Source of the DNA: Deinococcus rhizophilus | GTDB lineage: Bacteria; Deinococcota; Deinococci; Deinococcales; Deinococcaceae | Length of the DNA: 30,846 bases | NCBI RefSeq assembly: GCF_030271215.1 | Contig: NZ_JASNGB010000006.1 | Location: forward strand, 1-30,846 | Direction: 5' to 3' | Part shown: positions 8,615-16,889 of the stretch, in pieces | How positions within the stretch are numbered: the first letter of the stretch is position 1 | How the letters are laid out: each line of letters starts with the position of its first letter | Notes under the pieces: generated by a model | What the model was told of the DNA's origin: nothing | The model's input: the letters and a program-made list of their open reading frames with translations, nothing else | Database searches by the model: none | Translations under genes and position numbers: made by a program

Positions 8615-9192
8615 GCCTGGAAGCCCGTCTGAATGCCCTGAGTGCCGCGCTGCTCGACCCCAAGTTGCTGCGGGGCCGCGGGCTGGGCAACGAGATCGGG
8701 TTTTACATCTTCGATTACCCACCGGAGCGTGACCCCGATGTGGCGCGGGCCTTGCCCCAGGTGGTGAGGACTGTGGAATCCGAGGGCGTGCAGGTGGCTG
8801 TCGTGAACCTCTACCGCACGGTGCTGGGGCTCCTGGAGGCGCGCGGATACCTGGATAAGGCCCTGGCCCTGGAAGAGGCGCGCGGCCCGGCGGCCCTCCA
8901 CAGCGCCCTGAAGCCGTTGCTCACCCCGGAGAAGGTCGCCGACGCCGTGGCGCAGGAGGCCCAGGGGGCGGGGCTGGTGCTGCTCACCCAGGTGGGGGCG
9001 GCCTACCCACTGTTGCGGTCCCACAGCATCCTCAACAACCTGCACGAGCGGCTCGACCAGGTGCCGGTCGTGATGTTCTTCCCCGGCACCTACGACGGCC
9101 AGCAGCTTCGGCTGTTCGGGCTGTTCAAGGACGACAACTACTACCGTGCCTTCCGGCTGCTGCCGGAGGCCAAGCAAGGAGCCAGCGCATGA
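8611..9192 (+). CDS. brxB: BrxB, BREX type 1 protein (DUF1788 family, 193 aa)
   Basis: The ATG at 8611 overlaps the brxA stop. The sequence has the DUF1788 hallmarks: an early FYIFDYPPERD motif, a central helical part, and the late segment PLLRSHSILNNLHERL followed by VVMFFPGTYDGQQLRLFG. It is a core component needed for phage exclusion in studied type 1 systems; its biochemical activity is unknown. Length is typical. The last codons overlap the brxC ATG, so expression is coupled. Confidence 0.95.
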   Translation: MSLEARLNALSAALLDPKLLRGRGLGNEIGFYIFDYPPERDPDVARALPQVVRTVESEGVQVAVVNLYRTVLGLLEARGYLDKALALEEARGPAALHSALKPLLTPEKVADAVAQEAQGAGLVLLTQVGAAYPLLRSHSILNNLHERLDQVPVVMFFPGTYDGQQLRLFGLFKDDNYYRAFRLLPEAKQGASA

Positions 9193-12100
9193 GCAGCCCG
9201 ACCCCCGGCACGGCCCATCTCCGCATCGCGGACCTCTTCGACCGGCCTATTGGGCGCGGCATCAACGGCGTCATCAAGGCCGGGCAGCAGGACGACCGCA
9301 ACGTCGAGCAGGAACTCGACGAGTATGTCGTCACCCGCGAACTCGACGGGCAGTTCCGGCGCTTTTTCGAGCATTACGCGGATTCGCTGGAAAAACCCAC
9401 CGACCGGGTCGGCGTGTGGATCAGCGGGTTTTTCGGTAGCGGCAAATCCCACTTCCTGAAGATCCTGTCGTACCTGCTCGCCAACCGGGAGGTGATGGGT
9501 CGCCGTGCCCTGAGCTTCTTTGACGAATCCAAGCTGCCTGACGCGGTGCTGCGTGCCTGGGTCGACAAGGCCGCCCGCGCTGCCGAGCACACCGACGTGA
9601 TCCTCTTCAACATCGACGCCAAGGCGGATGCGAGCAGCAAGGCGAACAAGGAAGCGGTCGCCCGGGTCATGCAAAAGGCCTTTGACGAGCACCTGGGCTA
9701 CCTCGCCAGCAGCCCGGAGATGGCCGCTCTGGAACGGATGCTCGACAAGCGCGGCAAGTACGGCGAGTTCAAGGTGGCTTTCGAGGGGGCTGCCGGGGCG
9801 CCGTGGACCGAGGTCCGTGACGGCTGGGCCTTTCACCAGCCAGACATCATTCAGGCCCTGACCCAGGCGGCCGGGATGACCCCGGACGAGGGCCAGCGCT
9901 GGCTGGAGAGCCTGAGCGTACAGCGTGACCCCAGCGCCGAGGAGTTCGCCCGCGAGGTCCGCGATTATCTTGACCGCCGCGGCAAGGGGCACCGGGTGCT
10001 GTTCCTGGTCGACGAGGTGGGACAGTACGTGGGCGACAACAGCAGCCTGATGCTCAACCTGCAGTCGGTGGCCGAGGAACTGGGAACCCGGGCGCCGGGC
10101 CGCGCGTGGATCCTGGTGACCTCGCAAGAAGACATCGACCGCGTCCTCCAGGGCAAGGGGAAGAGCAACGACTTCTCCAAGATCCAGGGCCGCTTCACCA
10201 CCCGCATCAGCCTCTCGAGCGCGAACACCGATGAGGTGATTCGCCTGAGGTTGCTCAAGAAGACGGCTGATGGTGCGCGTGCCCTGGAAGCCCTCTACGA
10301 CACGTCCCAGGCCGCTCTGAAGAACCTGATCACCTTCAACAACGACGCGACCCTGCTGGGGTACAAGGACGCCGAGAGCTTCGTGGCGAACTACCCCTTT
10401 ATTCCCTACCAGTTCAAACTGCTGCAAGAAGCCTTCACGGCCATCCGCCAGACCGGGCATTCTGGCAAGCATCTCTCGGAGGGCGAGCGCAGCATGCTCA
10501 ACGCCTTTCAGGACGCGGCGCAGACCTACGGCGGGCAGCCCCTGGGATCGCTGGTGCCCTTCTGGGCGTTTTACAGCGCGGTCGAAGGGTTTCTCGACTC
10601 CAACGTGCGGCGGGTGATCGACCAGGCCAAGGACAACCCGGCGCTGGAAGCTCAGGACACCGAGGTGCTCAAGACGCTGTTCATGCTCAAGCATGTCAAG
10701 GAGATCAAGACCAACCTCGACAACCTGACCACGCTGAGCCTGCGCCAGGTCGACGAGGACCGCCTGGCCCTGCGGGGCCGCATTCAGGCGTCCCTGGCCC
10801 GGCTGGAAAAACAGACCCTGATTGCCCGCAGCGGCGACCTGTGGACCTTCCTGACCAACGAGGAGCAGGACGTGGGCCGCGAGATCAAGAGCATCGACGT
10901 GGCCGAGGGGGAACTGAACGCCGAGCTGCAAAAGCGGGTGTGGCAGTCGGTGTTCACGGCCACGTCCCTGAAGTACGACACCTACCACCAGTACCCGTTC
11001 AACCGCAAGCTCGACGACCGGCCCTTCGGAGCCGCGGCGCATGACATCGGCGTGCAGATCGTCACGCCCTTTGCCGAGCGCTTCGAGGCCCTGGCCGAGG
11101 AGCATGTGGCGGCCGTGCAGTCCGGCACGGTACTGCCCGGAGGGAGCATCGAGGCGCTGGTGATTCTCCCCGACGACCGCCTGCTGTTCGAGGAACTCAC
11201 CGAGATGGTCCGGACTGACCGGTACGTGGCCCGCAAGTCCGGGCAAGACAGCACGCCCTCGATGCGGCAGATCGTCAGCGCCCGTGCGGAAGAGAACAAC
11301 GCCCGCAAGGCCCGCATCGAGACCAACCTGCGTCAGGCCATCGCGGGGGCGCGTGTGTATGTGCTGGGCAGCCGCCTGGAGAGCCCCGGTGGGAGTGCAG
11401 CCGAGGTCTTGCAAGGAGCGCTGCGCGCCCTGGTGAACAACGGCTACCCCAAGCGTTCCTTCCTGCAAAAGCCGCACCTGACCGAAGGCGACGTGGCCCG
11501 TGCTTTCATCACGCCGGACGACAGCCAGAACCTCGACGGGCAGGATCCCAATCACCTCGCGCTGGGCGAGATGGAGCGGTGGTTGAGCGAACAGGGCCTG
11601 CGAAACGTCCGCGTGACCGTGCGGACCCTCCTCGACCAGTTCACCCGCCGCCCCTACGGCTGGACGGACGCCGAGGTGCTGGGCATCCTCGCCACGCTGG
11701 TCGCCCGTGGCCAGGTGGACCTGCACCGCGCCCAGAAGCTCGTTGATCCCGGCGAGCCGGGTCTGGCCGGGCGGTTGCTGAAAAAGGCCGGACAGGAAGA
11801 CACGGTGGTGCGCCTGAGTGACGCCATCGACCCGAAGGCCCTGGGCATCGCCCGCAGGCTCGCGCGGGACTACCTGACCCAGGTGGACCGGCCCAGCACG
11901 GCCGACGCGCCCAAGCTCGCGGCCGCCTACCGGGAGCAACTGGCACAGGACCGCGAGGCCCTCCTGCGCTACCAGGACCGGGCCGGGCAGGGGTACCCCT
12001 TTGGCCCCGCGCTGACCGCCCCGCTTGCCGCCGTGGACGCCCTTCTGGCGACCTCCGGCACGGCGGCCCTGTTCGCGGAGATCGGGACGTGGGAGGAAGC

Positions 12101-12797
12101 GCTGGAGGACTGGACCGACCTCCGGGCGAAGCTCCAGAGCTTCTACGGCGGAGCGCAGGTCAAGATTTTTGATGAGGTCCGGCGCGACCTGGCCGATCTG
12201 GAATCCGACCTGCCCCGCGTGACCGTGCCCGAGCTGCAAGACCGGATCGGGAAGGCCCGCGACATGCTCGCCCTGCCTGACCCCGTGAAGGTCATTCCGC
12301 AACTCTCTGGCCTGCTGAAACCCGTCAAGGCCCACGTCGAAGAGTTGCTGGCCGAGTCCAAGATCAGGGTGCAGGCCGTGCTGGAAGACGAGGTGGCCCG
12401 GCTGCAGGCCATCGCCGGGGAACTGGGCCCTGAGGCCACCCGCAAGCTCACCGGGCCGATTCTGGAGGTGCGCGGTCGCCTGGAGGCCGCCCGGACCATC
12501 GACGCCGTCGAATCGACCCAGATCGCGGTGCAGAACGCGGCCACGCGGACCGAACAGGACATTCTGCGGGCCATCAACGAGCGTGCCCGGCAGGTGACGC
12601 CGCAACCGGCTGGAGATCAACCCGGTGGGGGCGAGACGGCACAGCCGACCCTCAAGCCCATCCGCACCCTGAAGGTCCGCAGCATCACCGCCGCGCCCTA
12701 CCTGGAATCCACCCAGGACATCGACGCCTTCCTGGAGGTCCTGAGAACCCAGCTTGAACAGGCGCTCCAGAACGGCGAAAGGATTCGAATCGAATGA
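9189..12797 (+). CDS. brxC: BrxC, BREX P-loop ATPase (1202 aa)
   Basis: Large P-loop NTPase of the BREX core, with the family's usual length of about 1,200 aa. Walker A is GFFGSGKS (Lys86). A Walker B-like VLFLVDEVGQY has Asp275-Glu276. The long C-terminal part is charged and helical, with likely coiled coils around residues 1000-1120, and ends in a short EVLRTQLEQALQ helix. BrxC is thought to act as an ATPase linking recognition of foreign DNA to inhibition of its replication. The ATG at 9189 overlaps the brxB stop, and the stop overlaps the pglX ATG. Base composition is uniform and matches brxA, brxB and pglZ. Confidence 0.96.
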   Translation: MSSPTPGTAHLRIADLFDRPIGRGINGVIKAGQQDDRNVEQELDEYVVTRELDGQFRRFFEHYADSLEKPTDRVGVWISGFFGSGKSHFLKILSYLLANREVMGRRALSFFDESKLPDAVLRAWVDKAARAAEHTDVILFNIDAKADASSKANKEAVARVMQKAFDEHLGYLASSPEMAALERMLDKRGKYGEFKVAFEGAAGAPWTEVRDGWAFHQPDIIQALTQAAGMTPDEGQRWLESLSVQRDPSAEEFAREVRDYLDRRGKGHRVLFLVDEVGQYVGDNSSLMLNLQSVAEELGTRAPGRAWILVTSQEDIDRVLQGKGKSNDFSKIQGRFTTRISLSSANTDEVIRLRLLKKTADGARALEALYDTSQAALKNLITFNNDATLLGYKDAESFVANYPFIPYQFKLLQEAFTAIRQTGHSGKHLSEGERSMLNAFQDAAQTYGGQPLGSLVPFWAFYSAVEGFLDSNVRRVIDQAKDNPALEAQDTEVLKTLFMLKHVKEIKTNLDNLTTLSLRQVDEDRLALRGRIQASLARLEKQTLIARSGDLWTFLTNEEQDVGREIKSIDVAEGELNAELQKRVWQSVFTATSLKYDTYHQYPFNRKLDDRPFGAAAHDIGVQIVTPFAERFEALAEEHVAAVQSGTVLPGGSIEALVILPDDRLLFEELTEMVRTDRYVARKSGQDSTPSMRQIVSARAEENNARKARIETNLRQAIAGARVYVLGSRLESPGGSAAEVLQGALRALVNNGYPKRSFLQKPHLTEGDVARAFITPDDSQNLDGQDPNHLALGEMERWLSEQGLRNVRVTVRTLLDQFTRRPYGWTDAEVLGILATLVARGQVDLHRAQKLVDPGEPGLAGRLLKKAGQEDTVVRLSDAIDPKALGIARRLARDYLTQVDRPSTADAPKLAAAYREQLAQDREALLRYQDRAGQGYPFGPALTAPLAAVDALLATSGTAALFAEIGTWEEALEDWTDLRAKLQSFYGGAQVKIFDEVRRDLADLESDLPRVTVPELQDRIGKARDMLALPDPVKVIPQLSGLLKPVKAHVEELLAESKIRVQAVLEDEVARLQAIAGELGPEATRKLTGPILEVRGRLEAARTIDAVESTQIAVQNAATRTEQDILRAINERARQVTPQPAGDQPGGGETAQPTLKPIRTLKVRSITAAPYLESTQDIDAFLEVLRTQLEQALQNGERIRIE

Positions 12798-15700
12798 ACA
12801 GGACTTCCGTCAAGAACTTCGCCCAGTGGGGCCGCCGCCACCTGCACGACCTCGTCCGCGCCCGCCTCGCCCTGTTCGGCGTGACCGACAAGGGCATCGA
12901 GACCCCGGCCCGGATTCAAGGTGGCCTGATCATCGGCGGGCAGACGCTGACGCTGAGCGCCACAGACATCGGCCAGTACGACGCCCTGATCCGGCACTAT
13001 CAGGACCTCTCCGGCACGCCGAAGGACCGGTTCCTGGGGCTGGTGGACGAGATCGCGTACACGTGGTTCAACCGTCTCGCTGCGCTGCGGTACATGGAGG
13101 TTCACGGGTACGCCGAGCGTGCCCTGTCCAGCGATACGCCGGGGCAGACCGACCCCAACCTGCTGCGCGACGCCGTGACCCTGGCCGATGGGGGAGACCT
13201 GGGCGAGCACGTCACGCCCGACGTGGTGGCCGAGTGGCAGCGCCTGTACGAACCCCGCGAGGTCTACCGCCGCCTGCTCGTGGCCTATGCGGGCACTTTC
13301 GCCCACACGCTGCCCTTCCTGTTTGGGCGCGACCGGGCGTGGCTGGACCTGTTCCTGCCCGACACGCTGCTGAATCAGGATTCCATCGTGCGGCGCATGG
13401 TGGCCGATATCCCCGAAGAGGACTGGGGCGACATCGAGATCGTGGGCTGGCTGTACCAGTTCTACATTTCCGAGCGTAAGGACGAGGTGTTCGCGCAGAA
13501 AGGGAAGTACACGCCCCGCGACATCCCCGCCGCCACGCAGCTGTTTACGCCCCACTGGATCGTGCGCTACATGGTCGAGAACAGCCTGGGCCGCGTGTGG
13601 CTGGAGGCACACCCTGACAGCACCCTGCGCGAGCACATGCCGTACTACCTGGAGAGCGAGAACCCGGCCCCGCCGCCCAACCCTGACCTGACGCCCGAGA
13701 GCCTCAGCGTGATGGACCCGGCGTGCGGCAGCGGGCACATCCTGGTGTACGCCTTCGACCTGCTGGCGCACATCTACCGCGAGCAGGGCCACAGCGACCG
13801 CGAGATTCCCGCGCTGATTCTGGAACACAACCTGCACGGCCTGGACATTGACGAGCGGGCCGCGCAACTGGCGAGCTTCGCGGTGGTGATGAAGGCCCGC
13901 GAGCTGAACAGCCGCCTGTTCCGCCGGGACATGCCTACCCTGAACATCCTGCAAGTCAAGGCCACGCGGGGGCTGCGGCTGCCGAACGCGGGCAGCCGGG
14001 ACATGCTGGGCAACTACAGCGCCCTGAGCGGCGGCCTGACCGAGCAAGGCGCCTTTAACCCCAACGACTGGCAGCCGCTGGTGGACGCTTTTGCCGATGC
14101 CGACCACCTGGGCAGCCTGATTACCCCGCCCGAGTTCGACGCCGGGCGGCTCCGGGCGCAACTGCACTGGCTGGAGGAACGCGGTGGGCTGGACGCCGGG
14201 GCGCTGGACGACCTGCGCCACCTGCTGAGGCAGGCCGAGTTGCTGGGCTGGAAGTACGACGCGGTGGTGGCGAACCCGCCGTACGTTGCCAATACTGCCT
14301 TGTCTAATACGCCCAAGAGCTTTATTGAAAATGTTTATATAGAAGTAAAACAGGACATCTTTGCGGTGTTTATTTACCGTGCCCTTGAGATGACTAAAAT
14401 AACCGGTCACACGGGCTTTATGACGCCCTTCGTGTGGATGTTTATTTCTAGCTACGAAAACCTACGCCTAAAACTAATTAGTGCCCATACCTTAACATCT
14501 TTGATCCAGTTAGAATATTCAGGCTTCGAAGGTGCCACCGTGCCAGTATGTACTTTTACGATCCGAAAGCTGCATATCCGCGAGAGCACAGGAGAATTTG
14601 TGCGCCTATCCTCGTTTAAGGGACCAAATCAACAGGAGCCAAAAGCACTAGAGGCTATACAAAATCCTAAATGCCCTTGGAGGTATAGACCACAAATACA
14701 GAACTTCAAGCTTATCCCTGGATATCCTATTGCTTATTGGGCAAATAAAGGGATTATAAATCTATTTAGACTGTCAAGGGTTAGTGATCATGCTGAACTT
14801 AGCGTAGGAATGCAAACAAGCAATAATGATAAATACCTTAGACTTTGGCATGAAGTGAAGAAGGATAGCATTTTATGGAATAGATATAATAAAGGGGGAG
14901 ATTACAGAAGATGGTATGGCAATCTTGAATGGTTAGTCAGGAGTGAAATGATACCGAGAGGAGGACGCTTACATTTTGCCTTGGAAAATCCAACCATAAG
15001 CTGGAGCAGAATATCATCTTCCAGACCTAGCTTTAGATACTACAACAAAGGTGTATTATTCGACAGCGCCTCTCCTGTGGCAATGACTAAAAATGAAAAT
15101 ACAATGAAGGCATTGCTAAGTCTTTTAAATTCTAGGTTTTCCGAGACGGCTCTGGAATTTATTAGCCCAACTTTAAATTTCCAAACCGGTGATATGGGAA
15201 AAATTCCCGCAGACCTGGATGCCGAAAGAAGCTTACAGGACATAGACAGGCTTATCCAAATCTCCAAAACCGACTGGGACAACTTTGAAACCTCTTGGGA
15301 TTTCCAAACCCACCCACTCCTGCGCCACTCCACCGCATCCTTACCCGAGGCGTTCTCCCACTGGGAGGCCCAGAGCGAGGCGGCCTTCCGCGAACTGCAA
15401 CGGCTGGAAGAGGAGAACAACCGCTACTGGATCGACGCCTACGGGCTGGGGGACGAGCTGACGCCCGAGGTGCCCGACGACCAGATCACCATTCGCCGCG
15501 CCGACCTGGGCCGCGACGTGAGAAGCCTGCTGTCCTACGCGGTGGGCTGCATGATGGGCCGCTACTCGCTGGACGAGCCGGGCCTGATCCACGCGGGGCA
15601 ACCCTTCGACCCGTCACGCCACACCCGCTTCCCCGCCGACCGCGACGGCATCCTGCCCGTGCCCCTGGGCGGCCACTTCGAGGACGACGTGACGGCCCGC

Positions 15701-16360
15701 TTTGCCGAGTTCCTGCGGGTGGCCTTTGCGCCCGAGCGGGTGGCCGAGAACATGGAGTGGGTGGCGGCGTCCCTGGGCGGCCAGAGGGCCGGGGAGACGG
15801 CAGAGGCCCGCATCCGCCGCTACTTCGCCACCGAGTTCATGTCCGACCACATCCAGACCTACAAGAAACGGCCCATCTACTGGCTGTTCACGTCGGGCAA
15901 GAAACGCGGCTTCGGGGCGCTGGTGTACCTGCACCGCTACGGCCCGGACACGCTGGCGCGGCTGCGAACCGACTACCTGATGCCCCTGCAACGCAAGCTG
16001 GACGCCGACCTGGAACGGGTGGGGAGTGAGCGCGACGCGGCGGGCAGCACAGCCGCGAAGAAGGCCGCCGAGAAGCGCCTGAAGGAGATCAGCGAGCAGA
16101 TCGCGGAAGTCCACAAGTACGACGAGTCCCTGCGCCACGCCGCCGACCTGAAGATCCCCCTCGACCTCGACGACGGCGTGGCCTACAACTACTGGCTGAT
16201 GAGCGCGGCGGGCCTGGAGTACCTGACCGGGAAACCCCTCAAGGGCCTGCAGGACCTCGTGTACACGGGCACCGACCTGAAGCTGGCCGACCTGGAACGC
16301 AAGAGCCAGTGGAAGCGCGACCTGCTGGCGCAGGAGCGGGGGGAGGAGATCGGAGCATGA
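12794..16360 (+). CDS. pglX: PglX, BREX adenine-specific DNA methyltransferase (1188 aa)
   Basis: N6-adenine methyltransferase that marks host DNA so that BREX ignores it, and that is also needed for exclusion. SAM-binding motif I is DPACGSGH (311-318) and the catalytic motif is NPPY (494-497). The presumed target recognition domain, residues about 498-837, lies after NPPY. A conserved C-terminal region follows (SLLSYAVGCMMGRYSLD, then FMSDHIQTYKKRPIYWLF and a coiled coil near the end). The recognition domain is encoded by DNA of about 40% GC with many AAA, ATA and TTA codons, unlike the rest of the gene, indicating replacement by recombination. The frame is intact. No long homopolymer that would allow slipped-strand switching was seen. 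The ATG overlaps the brxC stop. Confidence 0.96.
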   Translation: MNRTSVKNFAQWGRRHLHDLVRARLALFGVTDKGIETPARIQGGLIIGGQTLTLSATDIGQYDALIRHYQDLSGTPKDRFLGLVDEIAYTWFNRLAALRYMEVHGYAERALSSDTPGQTDPNLLRDAVTLADGGDLGEHVTPDVVAEWQRLYEPREVYRRLLVAYAGTFAHTLPFLFGRDRAWLDLFLPDTLLNQDSIVRRMVADIPEEDWGDIEIVGWLYQFYISERKDEVFAQKGKYTPRDIPAATQLFTPHWIVRYMVENSLGRVWLEAHPDSTLREHMPYYLESENPAPPPNPDLTPESLSVMDPACGSGHILVYAFDLLAHIYREQGHSDREIPALILEHNLHGLDIDERAAQLASFAVVMKARELNSRLFRRDMPTLNILQVKATRGLRLPNAGSRDMLGNYSALSGGLTEQGAFNPNDWQPLVDAFADADHLGSLITPPEFDAGRLRAQLHWLEERGGLDAGALDDLRHLLRQAELLGWKYDAVVANPPYVANTALSNTPKSFIENVYIEVKQDIFAVFIYRALEMTKITGHTGFMTPFVWMFISSYENLRLKLISAHTLTSLIQLEYSGFEGATVPVCTFTIRKLHIRESTGEFVRLSSFKGPNQQEPKALEAIQNPKCPWRYRPQIQNFKLIPGYPIAYWANKGIINLFRLSRVSDHAELSVGMQTSNNDKYLRLWHEVKKDSILWNRYNKGGDYRRWYGNLEWLVRSEMIPRGGRLHFALENPTISWSRISSSRPSFRYYNKGVLFDSASPVAMTKNENTMKALLSLLNSRFSETALEFISPTLNFQTGDMGKIPADLDAERSLQDIDRLIQISKTDWDNFETSWDFQTHPLLRHSTASLPEAFSHWEAQSEAAFRELQRLEEENNRYWIDAYGLGDELTPEVPDDQITIRRADLGRDVRSLLSYAVGCMMGRYSLDEPGLIHAGQPFDPSRHTRFPADRDGILPVPLGGHFEDDVTARFAEFLRVAFAPERVAENMEWVAASLGGQRAGETAEARIRRYFATEFMSDHIQTYKKRPIYWLFTSGKKRGFGALVYLHRYGPDTLARLRTDYLMPLQRKLDADLERVGSERDAAGSTAAKKAAEKRLKEISEQIAEVHKYDESLRHAADLKIPLDLDDGVAYNYWLMSAAGLEYLTGKPLKGLQDLVYTGTDLKLADLERKSQWKRDLLAQERGEEIGA
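14285..15305 (+). other. AT-rich mosaic block inside pglX (target recognition domain)
   Basis: Composition falls abruptly just after the NPPY codons (14273-14284) and recovers abruptly near 15305. Counted 60-base lines give 35% GC (from 14701) and 43% (from 14941), against 73% (from 14161) on the left flank; the right flank is clearly GC-rich by eye. The reading frame continues without interruption. Sharp edges at a domain boundary point to exchange of the specificity domain with a low-GC donor. Confidence 0.85.
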
Positions 16361-16722
16361 GCGAGAGCACAGGTCTGCTGAATGGACGGTGGCGGGGCAA
16401 GAAGCTCCGGCAGTACGGTTTTCTGGGCCTCACGAATCTGCACGAGTTCTGCCAGCAGTACGGGATCGACCTGAGCGAGGTGGACATCTACGAGGAAGAG
16501 CCGAAGCCTCCCCGCGCTCCCGCCGTGGAAAAGGCTCAGGAGGACGCACCGCCGCTGGGTGATCCCCCCTACGGCGTCTGGCTGAACTGGCCGGGCATAT
16601 TTTCCACGGGTGGAACGGGCACGGCCCTGTCCTTCCCGTCTCTGGAGGCGGCGCAGGCGTGGATAGAGCAGGAGGATCTGAATCCGGAGGCGGTGCAGGT
16701 GCGCTCGCTCGGGGAAGGGTGA
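16357..16722 (+). CDS. Unknown small protein coupled to pglX (121 aa)
   Basis: The ATG at 16357 overlaps the pglX stop (ATGA) and has a strong ribosome binding site (GGAGGAG at 16342-16348), so this is very probably translated. The N-terminus is basic (NGRWRGKKLRQYGFLGLTNL), followed by an acidic, Pro-rich linker and a compact C-terminal part (YGVWLNWPGIFSTGGTG, then a helix SLEAAQAWIEQ). I do not recognise a family, and it is not one of the six canonical type 1 BREX proteins. Its place suggests a role with PglX or with the next gene. After it, 167 nt without a gene hold a small hairpin (GGGCC/GGCCC near 16795-16808) and a TTGTTA at 16825-16830 without a matching -10. Confidence 0.75.
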   Translation: MSESTGLLNGRWRGKKLRQYGFLGLTNLHEFCQQYGIDLSEVDIYEEEPKPPRAPAVEKAQEDAPPLGDPPYGVWLNWPGIFSTGGTGTALSFPSLEAAQAWIEQEDLNPEAVQVRSLGEG

Positions 16723-16889
16723 GGCGGAGAGATGACTGGACGCCTTCAGAGACTCCCCAACCCAGTTCATGCAGCCGCACACCAGGCAGACCTGGGGCCA
16801 TCCGGCCCGACAGAGACAATGTTCTTGTTAACGACCAATGGCATCAATCAGGGCAACGGCTCAACCCTTGACGCCGAGGAAGGACACTT

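Noticed and set aside
9141..12620. Very long open frame on the minus strand opposite brxC
   Set aside because: It mirrors the codon bias of brxC and shows no recognisable domain.
14880..14905. Homopolymer tracts in pglX considered as a phase-variation switch
   Set aside because: The longest run in this stretch is five G, too short for typical slipped-strand switching.
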